From DATJPD01 sp035506575 (GTDB lineage Bacteria; Pseudomonadota; Alphaproteobacteria; CACIAM-22H2), in NCBI GenBank assembly GCA_035506575.1, contig DATJPD010000082.1, forward strand, positions 62,001-126,000: a stretch of DNA of 64,000 nucleotides, read 5' to 3'. Numbering within the stretch: the first letter of the stretch is position 1; every line of letters starts with the position of its first letter. The translations under genes and the position numbers were made by a program. The notes beneath the pieces are model-generated. The model searched no databases. It was not told the DNA's origin and worked only from the letters and a program-made list of their open reading frames with translations. Below are positions 7,993-16,187 of the stretch, piece by piece.

Positions 7993-8523
7993 ATGCAGGG
8001 GAAAAGGGTTCGGCGCGGCATGTCACGTCCGTTCGGGCGCATCTTCGGCCGCACCATCGTGTTGGCCGCGGGGCTCGCGCTCAGCGCCTGTCAGCACCAC
8101 GTCGACGACCTCGGCTACGTGCCGGATCCGGACGAGGTCGCGCGCATCAAGCCCGGTCTGCAAGGCCGCGACGAGGTCCGCGAGATCCTCGGCTCGCCCT
8201 CGAGCGCCAGCACCTTCACCGACGACCGCTGGTTCTACATCAGCAAGAAGATCGAGTGGGTCGCGTTCTTCACGCCCGACGTCCTCGATCAGAAGGTCAT
8301 CGAGGTCGATTTCGACAAGGACGGCATGGTCTCCGAGGTCCGCAACTACACGCTCAAGGACAGCGAGCAGATCGACCCCGTGACGCGCAAGACGCCGTCG
8401 CCCGGACGCGAGCTTGGGTTCTTCGAACAGTTGATCGGCAACATCGGCAAGTTCAACACGCCGCAAAGCGGCAGCGGCGGTTCGACCACCGGCCCCGGCG
8501 GCGGCACCGGCCCCGGCTACTGA
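7993..8523 (+). CDS. bamE: Outer membrane assembly factor BamE (SmpA/OmlA)
   Basis: A 176-residue lipoprotein of the BamE family, a component of the BAM machine that inserts beta-barrel proteins in the outer membrane. The signal segment TIVLAAGLALSAC ends in a lipobox. The SmpA/OmlA domain follows: a loop-helix IKPGLQGRDEVREILGSPSS, then DDRWFYISKKIE and VIEVDFDKDGMV. The C-terminal tail is glycine-rich and disordered. The start at 7993 is chosen for GGCAGGA seven bases upstream; an ATG at 8020 is possible. A hairpin terminator follows. Confidence 0.9.
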   Translation: MQGKRVRRGMSRPFGRIFGRTIVLAAGLALSACQHHVDDLGYVPDPDEVARIKPGLQGRDEVREILGSPSSASTFTDDRWFYISKKIEWVAFFTPDVLDQKVIEVDFDKDGMVSEVRNYTLKDSEQIDPVTRKTPSPGRELGFFEQLIGNIGKFNTPQSGSGGSTTGPGGGTGPGY

Positions 8524-8541
8524 CGGGCCGGCTCAAAAACG

Positions 8542-8576
8542 AAAAGCCCCGGAGCCTAGACGGCCCCGGGGCTTTT
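8542..8576. terminator. Bidirectional rho-independent terminator
   Basis: An 11-bp perfect stem (AAAAGCCCCGG at 8542-8552 with CCGGGGCTTTT at 8566-8576) closes a 13-base loop and is flanked by A-rich and T-rich runs on the two sides. It lies between the convergent bamE and hppA genes and can serve both strands. Confidence 0.85.
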
Positions 8577-8596
8577 GTTTTTGCGCTGACCCGACG

Positions 8597-10690
8597 TCAG
8601 TGCGCCAGGATCGCGAGCAGCAGGATCGCGACGATGTTGATGATCTTGATCATCGGGTTCACCGCCGGGCCAGCCGTGTCCTTGTAGGGATCGCCGACCG
8701 TATCGCCGGTCACCGCCGCCTTGTGCGTGTCGGAGCCCTTGCCGCCGTAATGCCCGTCCTCGATGTACTTCTTGGCATTGTCCCAGGCGCCGCCGCCCGA
8801 GGTCATCGAGATCGCGACGAACAGGCCGGTGACGATCGTGCCAACGAGCATGGCGCCCACGGCGGTGAACGCCGCCGCCTGGCCGCCGATGAACCGGATG
8901 ACGAAGTAGAGCACGACCGGCGCCAGGACCGGCAGCAGCGACGGCACGATCATCTCGGCGATCGCCGCCTTGGTCAGAAGGTCGACCGCCTTGCCGTAAT
9001 CCGGCTTGGCCGTGCCCTCCATGATGCCCTTGATCTCCTGGAACTGGCGGCGCACTTCGACCACCACCGAGCCGGCAGCACGCCCGACCGCGGTCATGGC
9101 CATGGCGCCGAACAGGTACGGCAGGAGACCGCCGATGAACAACCCGACGATCACATAAGGATCGTTGAGGGTGAACTGCAGCTTCAGGTTCGGGAAGTAG
9201 TGCTGCAGGTCCTCGGTGTAAGCGGCGAACAGCACGAGAGCCGCGAGACCCGCCGAGCCGATCGCATAACCCTTGGTCACGGCCTTGGTCGTGTTGCCGA
9301 CCGCATCCAGCGCGTCGGTCGTCTTGCGGATGTCCTTGGGCAGCTGCGACATCTCGGCGATGCCGCCGGCGTTGTCGGTCACCGGCCCGTAGGCGTCGAG
9401 CGCCACGATCATGCCGGCCAGCGCCAGCATCGTCGTGGCCGCGATCGCGATCCCGAACAGGCCCGCGTTCAGATAGGCCAGGAGGATGCCGCCGCAGATC
9501 ACGATCACCGGCAGGGCCGTCGCCTCCATCGAGACGGCCAGCCCTTTGATGATGTTCGTCGCATGCCCCGTCTGCGAGGCTTCGGCGACACTCTGCACCG
9601 GCCGGTAGTCGACGCCGGTGTAGTATTCGGTGATCCACACCAGAAGGCCCGTCACCGCGAGCCCGGTGAGCGCGCAGTAGAAAAGGTGCCGGCCGGTGAA
9701 GGTCAGCCCGTTGATGGTGAACTGCGTGCCGAAGCCGATATACCACTGGACGATCACGCCGATGATGATCACCGATAGGATACCGGTGACGATCAGGGCC
9801 TTGTACAGCGCCTTCATGATCTTGCCATCGGCGCTCAGCTTGACGAAGAACGTGCCGACCACCGAGGCCGCGATGCAGCCGCCGCTGATCAAGAGCGGGA
9901 ACAGCATCATCTGGCTCTGCACGGGCCCCGTGAAGAAGATCGCCGTGAGCAGCATGGTCGCCACGATCGTGACCGCATAGGTCTCGAACAAGTCGGCGGC
10001 CATGCCGGCGCAGTCGCCCACGTTGTCGCCCACGTTGTCGGCGATCACCGCCGGATTGCGCGGGTCATCCTCAGGGATGTTCTTTTCGATCTTGCCGACG
10101 AGGTCGGCGCCGACGTCAGCACCCTTGGTGAAAATACCGCCGCCGAGACGGGCAAAGATGGAGATCAGAGAGGCGCCGAACGACAGGGCCACCAGCGCCT
10201 CGAGGATCGAGCGCTGGCTGGCTGCGTCGTTGCCGCCGATCCAGTGCAGCAGGATGCCGTAGTACAGCGTGACGCCGAGGAGCCCGAGACCGACGACGAG
10301 AAGGCCCGTGATGGCGCCGGAGCGGAACGCGACGTCGAGGGCCGGCTGCATGCCTTCGCGGGCCGCGGCCGCCGTACGCACGTTGGCGCGCACCGAGACG
10401 TTCATGCCGATATAGCCGGCCGAACCGGACAGGACTGCGCCGATTACGAACCCGACGGCGACATGGATGCCGAGGAAAAAGCCGAGGATGATCGTCACCA
10501 CCACGCCGGCGATGGCGATCGTCCGATATTGGCGGTTGAGATAGGCGCGGGCGCCCTCTTGGATGGCCGCCGAGATCTCCTGCATGCGCGCGGTGCCGGT
10601 CCCGGCCGCCATCACCTTGTTGTAAGCATAGACGCCGTAGATGAGGGCGAGCACGCCGCACGCCACGACGATCCAATAGGCTTCGGTCAT
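8597..10690 (-). CDS. hppA: K+-insensitive H+-translocating pyrophosphatase
   Basis: A 697-residue integral membrane pump that couples PPi hydrolysis to proton export. The catalytic motifs are present: DVGADLVGKIEKNIPEDDPR, DNVGDNVGDCAGMAADLFE and a C-terminal DTVGDPYKDTAGPAVNP. The selectivity segment reads GNTTKAVTKGYAIGSAGLA; the Lys-Thr pair is typical of K+-insensitive proton pumps, where K+-dependent enzymes have Ala-Gly. About 16 membrane segments can be seen. The start follows GAAGGA. It is convergent with bamE across a shared terminator. Confidence 0.95.
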   Translation of the reverse strand: MTEAYWIVVACGVLALIYGVYAYNKVMAAGTGTARMQEISAAIQEGARAYLNRQYRTIAIAGVVVTIILGFFLGIHVAVGFVIGAVLSGSAGYIGMNVSVRANVRTAAAAREGMQPALDVAFRSGAITGLLVVGLGLLGVTLYYGILLHWIGGNDAASQRSILEALVALSFGASLISIFARLGGGIFTKGADVGADLVGKIEKNIPEDDPRNPAVIADNVGDNVGDCAGMAADLFETYAVTIVATMLLTAIFFTGPVQSQMMLFPLLISGGCIAASVVGTFFVKLSADGKIMKALYKALIVTGILSVIIIGVIVQWYIGFGTQFTINGLTFTGRHLFYCALTGLAVTGLLVWITEYYTGVDYRPVQSVAEASQTGHATNIIKGLAVSMEATALPVIVICGGILLAYLNAGLFGIAIAATTMLALAGMIVALDAYGPVTDNAGGIAEMSQLPKDIRKTTDALDAVGNTTKAVTKGYAIGSAGLAALVLFAAYTEDLQHYFPNLKLQFTLNDPYVIVGLFIGGLLPYLFGAMAMTAVGRAAGSVVVEVRRQFQEIKGIMEGTAKPDYGKAVDLLTKAAIAEMIVPSLLPVLAPVVLYFVIRFIGGQAAAFTAVGAMLVGTIVTGLFVAISMTSGGGAWDNAKKYIEDGHYGGKGSDTHKAAVTGDTVGDPYKDTAGPAVNPMIKIINIVAILLLAILAH

Positions 10691-10872
10691 AGGTCGAAAT
10701 CCTTCAGCGTTTTTCTTGTTCGATCCGGTTCTGCCCGGCCGCTAACTCTAAGATTTTGAGGGAAATTTGCGATTCTCGGGCTGCGGAGCGGGCGCGAACA
10801 TGCCAGAACCGCCCTGCCCTGGCAAGCATGCGGGCCGTGCCCCGGCCGGCTATCTGCCGCAGGACGTTAACC

Positions 10873-11751
10873 TCAGGCGGCGCGGCCCACTGGCGGGTCG
10901 ACGTCGAGGGTGGTGCTGCGGCGCAGCTCGCGGCGGAGCGTGGGGTCATGGCGCCGGCCGCGATGGATGACGCAGCGGTTGTCCCAGATCACGAGGTCGC
11001 CGGGGCGCCATTGGTGGCGGTACACGAACTGCCGCTGGGTAGCGTGCTCGATCAGGTCCGAGACCAGGAGCCGGCTTTCGGGAACGGTCATGCCCAGGAC
11101 GTGGGTGATGTGCACGCCCACGAACAGGACCTTGCGCCCGGAGCCCGGGTGCACCCGGACCAGCGGCCATTGGGCAGGCGGGATCGCCGCTTTTTGGGCG
11201 TCGGTATAGGTCTCGCCCAGCATGATCCGCGAATGGAGAGCTGAATGTTCGGCCGTGAGCCCGTCGATCTCGGCCTTGGCCTCCTCCGGGAGCGCGTCAT
11301 AGGCCGCGCGCAGGTCGGCATATTCGGTCTCCCCACCCTTGGGCGTGACCACCAGCGCATGCAGCATGGAATAGCGCGCCGCCGGCTTCTGGAAGGAGCT
11401 GTCGCTGTGCCACAGAGCGTTGGCGATGTTGCCGACGATCCGCCGATGGTCGCGTGCCGCGATCCGGCCGCTCTCGTCGAGATTGGAGATATCGGCCAAC
11501 TCCTCGTACCCGAGCCGGTCCGGCTGACCGCGCCGGACCTTCTTCAAGCCGATATCCAGCGGCCCGAAGGCGCGGGTGAACGCGAGCTGCTGCTCCGGCC
11601 CGACCGGCTTCCCGCGCAGCACCAGGACCGCGTAGCGGTCCATGGCGGCGTTGATCTCCTGGACCAGGTCCGGGTCCGGGACCCGGCCGATATCGACGTC
11701 GTCGGTCTCTGCCGCGAACAGCGGATGGAGCGGGTGCAGTCGTAGAGCCAC
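10873..11751 (-). CDS. TauD/TfdA-family Fe(II)/2-oxoglutarate dioxygenase
   Basis: A 292-residue dioxygenase. The iron-binding HxD lies in LWHSDSSF, and the distal His with the 2-oxoglutarate Arg in NRCVIHRGRRHDPTLRRELRR. The N-terminal LHPLFAAETDDVDIGRV matches the opening of the TfdA/TauD fold. Such enzymes open sulfonates, phenoxyacids or related compounds by hydroxylation; the substrate is not evident here. It starts with GTG and lies 16 bases downstream of an MFS transporter on the same strand, so uptake and oxidation of one compound is plausible. Confidence 0.87.
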   Translation of the reverse strand: MALRLHPLHPLFAAETDDVDIGRVPDPDLVQEINAAMDRYAVLVLRGKPVGPEQQLAFTRAFGPLDIGLKKVRRGQPDRLGYEELADISNLDESGRIAARDHRRIVGNIANALWHSDSSFQKPAARYSMLHALVVTPKGGETEYADLRAAYDALPEEAKAEIDGLTAEHSALHSRIMLGETYTDAQKAAIPPAQWPLVRVHPGSGRKVLFVGVHITHVLGMTVPESRLLVSDLIEHATQRQFVYRHQWRPGDLVIWDNRCVIHRGRRHDPTLRRELRRSTTLDVDPPVGRAA

Positions 11752-11767
11752 GGCCGCCCCCCTGCGC

Positions 11768-12967
11768 CTACGCCGCGACGGTCCGCCGCTTCAGCGCGAG
11801 CCAGGCGAGTGCGGCCAGCGCTGCGGCGATGAACGGGACGGCCACGACATTGAGGCCATTCCACCCGAGCGTGTTGAAGAAGGCGCCCGAGGACAGAGCG
11901 CCGGTGGCCATCATGCCGAAGACCAGGAAGTCGTTGGCGGCCTGCACCTTCGCCTTCTCGGCAGGCCGGTAGACCTGGGTCAGCAACGTGGTGGCGCCGA
12001 CATAGGTGAAGTTCCATCCGATGCCCAGCAGGAACAGGCCGAGCCAGAACTGTGCCACCGCCGTGCCCGACATGTTGACCGCCAGGCACGCGGCGAGGAT
12101 CACCAGGCCGCAGGTGATGACGTTGGTCGCGCCGAACCTGCCGATCAGGGTTCCGGTGAAGAACGACGGCGCGAACATGCCGAGCACGTGCCACTGGATG
12201 ACGAACGCGGCAGACTCGAACGGATACGAGCACGCGATCATGGCCAGCGGCGTGACCGTCATCAGCAAGGTCATCGTGCCGTAGCCGATCATGCCCGAGA
12301 GAATCGCGACCCTGGCCGCGGGCTGGCGCAGGATCTCGCGCAAGGGCCGGCCGCTGTCGCGCCGCTCCTCGGCCGTGGGGCTGGGGATTTCGATGAACTG
12401 CAGCACGATCAAGGCGATCACGGCCACGAGCGACAAGGCCGCGAACGACCCGGCGAAGGTCACCGGCGCCAGCAGATCCTTGGTGAGCTTGGCCAACTCG
12501 GGGCCGAGGACCGCGGCGATGACGCCCCCGGCCAGGGTGTAGGAAATCGCCTTGCCGCGCCACGCCTCGCTCGTCCCGTCGACTGCCGCAAACCGATAGG
12601 ACTGGCCGAAACCGTTGTAGACGCCGTTGACCGCACTGCCGAGGCAGAACAGGAAAAACGACGCATGCAGGACGCCCCACGCCGCCAGCGCCGTGCCGAC
12701 GATCCCGAAGGCGGCCCCGACGGTGTAGCCCCAGCGGCGCCCCACGCGCCGCATGAAGAGGTTCGAGGGGATCTGGGTGAATACCACGAACGCCTGCTGG
12801 AGAGCCACGGGCAGGGTCGCCCAGGCCTTGTCGGGCGCCAGCGTGTAGCCGACGATCGACGCCTCGGCGATCATCGTCGACGTGCCGATCATGAAGAGCG
12901 CCTGGCAGAGCGCCAGCAACATGACGTTGCGCCGGGAGGTGCGGTCGTCGATCGCGATGGATGTCAT
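11768..12967 (-). CDS. MFS transporter
   Basis: A 399-residue protein with about 12 hydrophobic segments. MFS features include the loop between segments 2 and 3 (SNLFMRRVGRRWGYTVGAAFG) and the central cytoplasmic loop IPSPTAEERRDSGRPLREILRQ. Mirror phrases in the second half (GTLIGRFGATNVITCG) support an internal duplication. Substrate unknown. It sits directly upstream of the TauD-type dioxygenase and downstream of a small exported protein gene, all on the minus strand. Confidence 0.88.
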   Translation of the reverse strand: MTSIAIDDRTSRRNVMLLALCQALFMIGTSTMIAEASIVGYTLAPDKAWATLPVALQQAFVVFTQIPSNLFMRRVGRRWGYTVGAAFGIVGTALAAWGVLHASFFLFCLGSAVNGVYNGFGQSYRFAAVDGTSEAWRGKAISYTLAGGVIAAVLGPELAKLTKDLLAPVTFAGSFAALSLVAVIALIVLQFIEIPSPTAEERRDSGRPLREILRQPAARVAILSGMIGYGTMTLLMTVTPLAMIACSYPFESAAFVIQWHVLGMFAPSFFTGTLIGRFGATNVITCGLVILAACLAVNMSGTAVAQFWLGLFLLGIGWNFTYVGATTLLTQVYRPAEKAKVQAANDFLVFGMMATGALSSGAFFNTLGWNGLNVVAVPFIAAALAALAWLALKRRTVAA

Positions 12968-12994
12968 GTCGAAGGGATACCGTCGCTGGTTGCT

Positions 12995-13423
12995 TCAGGA
13001 GACTTTCCGGGTGAAGGACCGGAGGAATTCGATGTTCTTCACCACGTCGGGCCCAAGCACCCGCACGCATGACGCGCTCAGCCGCCGCTTCAGTGCCTCG
13101 GGATCGATGCCGGCGTCGGCGGCGTTCGGCAGATTGGCAAGCGCGTTGATGTCCATGACGAAGGCGTCGTTGAGCTTCGGCATCATGTCCTGGACTTTGA
13201 CCTGGGCGGCCGAATCCGCGACGTCGAGCACGATGACGAAGCCGATATGCTTCTCGACCACGCCGTTGCGCTGGATCGAGACGACAAGCGGGTCAAGACG
13301 CACGCCGATCGGCTTGTCCTTGCCAGGCAAGGCCGGCTCCTCGGCGGCAAGGGCGGGCGCCGCCCCCATCGTGACGCAGAAAAGAACAACGGCAGCCAGC
13401 ACGCGGACCAGACGGACGATCAC
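12995..13423 (-). CDS. Small exported protein, FliL-like fold possible
   Basis: A 142-residue protein with a Sec signal (VRVLAAVVLFCVTMGAAPALA). The mature part has alternating beta strands (IGVRLDPLVVSIQRNG, KHIGFVIVLDVADSAAQVKV) followed by a helix and a final strand VRVLGPDVVKNIEFLRSF. The arrangement of short strands plus a closing helix and a hydrophobic last strand recalls the periplasmic domain of FliL-type proteins, but there are no flagellar genes nearby and the match is by eye. GTG start. The gene is 27 bases upstream of the MFS gene. Confidence 0.6.
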   Translation of the reverse strand: MIVRLVRVLAAVVLFCVTMGAAPALAAEEPALPGKDKPIGVRLDPLVVSIQRNGVVEKHIGFVIVLDVADSAAQVKVQDMMPKLNDAFVMDINALANLPNAADAGIDPEALKRRLSASCVRVLGPDVVKNIEFLRSFTRKVS

Positions 13424-13501
13424 GGCGTTCCTCGTTGAGTCGGCGCAAGTTTAGGCCCGTGGCCTGCGGAATTCAAAGTCGCCGGCAAGCCCCGCAGGCG
13501 G

Positions 13502-14203
13502 TCATTTGGACCCTGGGCCGAGCGGCAGGTCGGCCAGGACCTCCTCGGACTCGCGCATGGCATTGCCGCCGACTTCGTCGGTCACGTAATCCGGGTCGCG
13601 AAGCGAGGCGGCGGCGAGGCCGGTCGCGCGCGCCACGGCCTCGATGATCGGCTCCCGCGCGTCCTGGGGGGCCGTGTGCAGGGCGGCAGCGGCAGTAAAG
13701 ATGGCCTGCGAGGGCACGGCGCGCGCCGCGGCGACGGCGACAGCGGCCGCCGTCTGCGGCGCCAGGCGGATCATCGCCGACGCGATCAGGGGGGCGGCCT
13801 GCGGGGCTGCCTCGGCCACGACCCGTGCCGCGTCCGCCGCCTGATCCGGTGCCGCCAGCGCGATCGCGGCCGCGACCGGCACCGGTGCCGGCTGGGCGAG
13901 ACCGGCCACGTCGGCCGCCAGCGGGACGGCTCCCGCAGGGTCCGCCGCCGCACTGGCCCGCACGACCGCGAATGCGACGCGGCGCACGTCGCGCTGGCCG
14001 GGTGCCACCTCGAACAAAGCGGCGGCCGCATCCTCCGGATAGGCGCCCTGCTGGATCAGGCGCAGCGCCGCGGCGTCGGCGCCGAGCCCGCCTGCGATCA
14101 GCCGGCGCGCCTGGTCGCGCAGATCATCCCCCGCTCCGGCCGCCATGGCCCACGCAGCTGACGCGACGGTCGCGAGGAGAATGACCATGCCGCGCATGCG
14201 CAT
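13502..14203 (-). CDS. Alanine-rich exported protein of unknown function
   Basis: A 233-residue protein with an N-terminal signal (MRMRGMVILLATVASAAWAMA) and an unusually alanine/valine-rich helical body made of repeating units such as AAPQAAPLIASAMIRLAPQT and AAARAVPSQAIFTAAAAL, suggesting a stack of helical hairpins. It follows thiL in the nusB-thiL operon; a TTG codon at 14216-14218 overlapping the thiL stop is an alternative start, but I prefer the ATG at 14201-14203. No catalytic motif was recognised. Confidence 0.65.
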   Translation of the reverse strand: MRMRGMVILLATVASAAWAMAAGAGDDLRDQARRLIAGGLGADAAALRLIQQGAYPEDAAAALFEVAPGQRDVRRVAFAVVRASAAADPAGAVPLAADVAGLAQPAPVPVAAAIALAAPDQAADAARVVAEAAPQAAPLIASAMIRLAPQTAAAVAVAAARAVPSQAIFTAAAALHTAPQDAREPIIEAVARATGLAAASLRDPDYVTDEVGGNAMRESEEVLADLPLGPGSK

Positions 14204-14214
14204 CGCAGCGGTGG

Positions 14215-15201
14215 TCAAAAATGCGTCCAGCCGCCCTGCGCGAGCTTGCGCCGGCGGCCCCGGGCATCGAGGACACTCACGCCCCTGCCCGCCTCCATGC
14301 GGCCGATGCGCGTCATCGCCACACCGGATGCGGCGGCCAAGCGCGCGATCTCGGGTGCCGCCGCCGGCGGCGCGGTGAAGAGAATCTCGTAGTCATCTCC
14401 GCCGGTGAGAACCTGCTCCATGAGCTGCGACCGCGCCGCGAGGGCGGCTTTTGCAGGCGTCGACAGGGGCACCGAGGTTTCGTCGATCACGGCGCACAAT
14501 TTCGAGGTTTCGCAGACATGGCCCAAATCGGCGACCAGCCCGTCGGAGATATCGATGGCGGCCGTCGCGATGCCGGGCAGCTGCGGCCCGAGCGCCACGC
14601 GCGGCCGCGGCACCTGGTAGCGGCCGATGAGATGCTGGCGCTGCTTGGCCGTAAGAGAACGCAGTTTGCCGCGGCGCGCCATCAGCCCGAGGGCCGCATC
14701 GCCGATCGTGCCGGTGACGTAGACCTCGTCGCCCGCCCGCGCCCCGTTACGTCGCAAGCCCCGGCCCGGCCGCACGATGCCCAGAAGGGTGATCGCGAAC
14801 GTCGCCGGTCCGGGTGTCGCCTTGGTATCGCCGCCCACGAGCGAGACGTCGAACTCCGCCTGGTCGTGCGCCAGCCCTTTGGCGAAGCGAGAGACCCATG
14901 CGTTGCCCACGCGCTTCGGAAATGCCGCGTCGAGCAGGTACCAGCGCGGGGTCGCACCTTTGGCGGCAAGGTCGGAAAGGTTTCTGCGCAGCACCTTGCG
15001 CGCGATCAGATCCGGCGGATCGTCCGGCAGGAAATGGACGGTGGCGACGATCGAATCCGTCTTCGCGACCAGTTCGTGGCCGTCGGGGACGTCGAGAAAC
15101 GCCGCGTCGTCGGTCAGGCCGAAGGCGCCGGCCACGCCGGCCGCGAGCGGCGCGAAATAGCGCGCGATGATCTCGAATTCACCGCTTCTCTTTGGCGGCA
15201 T
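14215..15201 (-). CDS. thiL: Thiamine-monophosphate kinase
   Basis: A 328-residue ATP-dependent kinase that makes thiamine diphosphate from thiamine phosphate. Signatures: GLTDDAAFLDVPDG, KTDSIVATVHF, RNLSDLAAKGATPRWYLL, VGGDTKATPGP, AIDISDGLVADLGH and TGGDDYEILFT (metal-binding aspartates). The start at 15201 is preferred for the AGGAA seven bases upstream; it overlaps the end of nusB by 23 bases, so the two genes are coupled. nusB-thiL is a common pair in proteobacteria. Confidence 0.92.
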   Translation of the reverse strand: MPPKRSGEFEIIARYFAPLAAGVAGAFGLTDDAAFLDVPDGHELVAKTDSIVATVHFLPDDPPDLIARKVLRRNLSDLAAKGATPRWYLLDAAFPKRVGNAWVSRFAKGLAHDQAEFDVSLVGGDTKATPGPATFAITLLGIVRPGRGLRRNGARAGDEVYVTGTIGDAALGLMARRGKLRSLTAKQRQHLIGRYQVPRPRVALGPQLPGIATAAIDISDGLVADLGHVCETSKLCAVIDETSVPLSTPAKAALAARSQLMEQVLTGGDDYEILFTAPPAAAPEIARLAAASGVAMTRIGRMEAGRGVSVLDARGRRRKLAQGGWTHF

Positions 15202-15709
15202 TCGGGAGTTCCTGCGGCCGCAGCTCACGGGCGAGACGGTCGAGCACGCCGTTCACGAAGCCCCGCTCCTTGTCGCCGAGAAAAGCGCGCGCCACATCGA
15301 GATACTGGTCGATGACGACGCGGGCCGGCACATCCGCGAACTCCAGGAGCTCGCAGGCACCCGCCCGCAGGACGGCGCGCATCACGGAATCCAGCCGCTC
15401 GAGCGGCCAGCCCGCGGTCAAGGCGCCACTGATCAGCCGGTCGATGTCGGTGCGACGCACCGAGGCGGCAGCCGTGAGCGTTGCGAACAGCTTGGGGTCC
15501 GCGGGCGGACGCTGGTCCGCCTCGCCGAGCCGGTGATCGCGAAACTCGGCGATCACCTCGTCGGCCGGCCGCGCCGACATTTCGATCTGGTAGAGCGCCT
15601 GGACAGCGGCGATCCGTGCGGCGAGGCGCGGCGATTGCTGACGGCGCGGACGCGCCGGCGTGCCGCCGCCGTCGGGCTCCGGCGGGGTGGATGGATCGCG
15701 GCCGGTCAT
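15179..15709 (-). CDS. nusB: Transcription antitermination factor NusB
   Basis: A 176-residue all-helical RNA-binding protein that acts with NusE (S10) at boxA in rRNA operons. Hallmarks are RLAARIAAVQALYQIEM near the N-terminus, LERLDSVMRAVLRAGACELLEF, and the family signature VPARVVIDQYLDVARAF followed by KERGFVNGVLDRLARELR. About 35 disordered residues precede the domain. The ATG at 15707-15709 overlaps the ribH stop (ATGA), so it is translated as part of the riboflavin operon. Confidence 0.93.
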   Translation of the reverse strand: MTGRDPSTPPEPDGGGTPARPRRQQSPRLAARIAAVQALYQIEMSARPADEVIAEFRDHRLGEADQRPPADPKLFATLTAAASVRRTDIDRLISGALTAGWPLERLDSVMRAVLRAGACELLEFADVPARVVIDQYLDVARAFLGDKERGFVNGVLDRLARELRPQELPNAAKEKR

Positions 15710-16170
15710 CGCGGAAAGAGCCGGAATCGACGTTTGAGGTCGATCATGGCAAGGCAGGCGCGCGCCGCATCGCCGCCCTTGTTCAGGCGGTCGACCTTGG
15801 CGCGCTCCCACGCCTGGTCCTCGTTCTCGACCGTCAGCACGCCGAAGCCCAGCGCCAGGGAGTAATGGACGGCGAGATCCTGGAGCGCTCGCGCCGTCTC
15901 CTGGCAGATGTGGTCGTAATGGGTCGTTTCGCCGCGGATCACGCAGCCGAGCGCCACGTATCCGTCGAAGCGGCGGCGGCCCGGCGAAAAGTCCAGCGAG
16001 CGCACCGCGTATTGAATGGCGGCCGGAATCTCGAACGCGCCGGGGACGGCGAACCGCTCGTAGGTGGCGCCGGCCTCCTCGAGCACGGCGATCGCGCCGC
16101 GCATGAGCTCGTCCGCGAGGGGCTCATAGAACCGGGCCTCGACGATCATGACGTGGGGTGCAACTGCCAT
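15706..16170 (-). CDS. ribH: 6,7-dimethyl-8-ribityllumazine synthase
   Basis: A 154-residue lumazine synthase that joins the DHBP from RibB with the pyrimidine from RibD. Motifs: VPGAFEIPAAIQYAV (phosphate site), GYVALGCVIRGETTHYDHIC with the catalytic His of the THYDH segment, and FGVLTVENEDQAWERA. The start at 16170 has AGGAG nine bases upstream; a longer reading frame to 16221 lacks this and would overlap the ribB stop. It overlaps nusB by 4 bases. Confidence 0.94.
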   Translation of the reverse strand: MAVAPHVMIVEARFYEPLADELMRGAIAVLEEAGATYERFAVPGAFEIPAAIQYAVRSLDFSPGRRRFDGYVALGCVIRGETTHYDHICQETARALQDLAVHYSLALGFGVLTVENEDQAWERAKVDRLNKGGDAARACLAMIDLKRRFRLFPR

Positions 16171-16187
16171 TCCCGTATCTCCTGCCG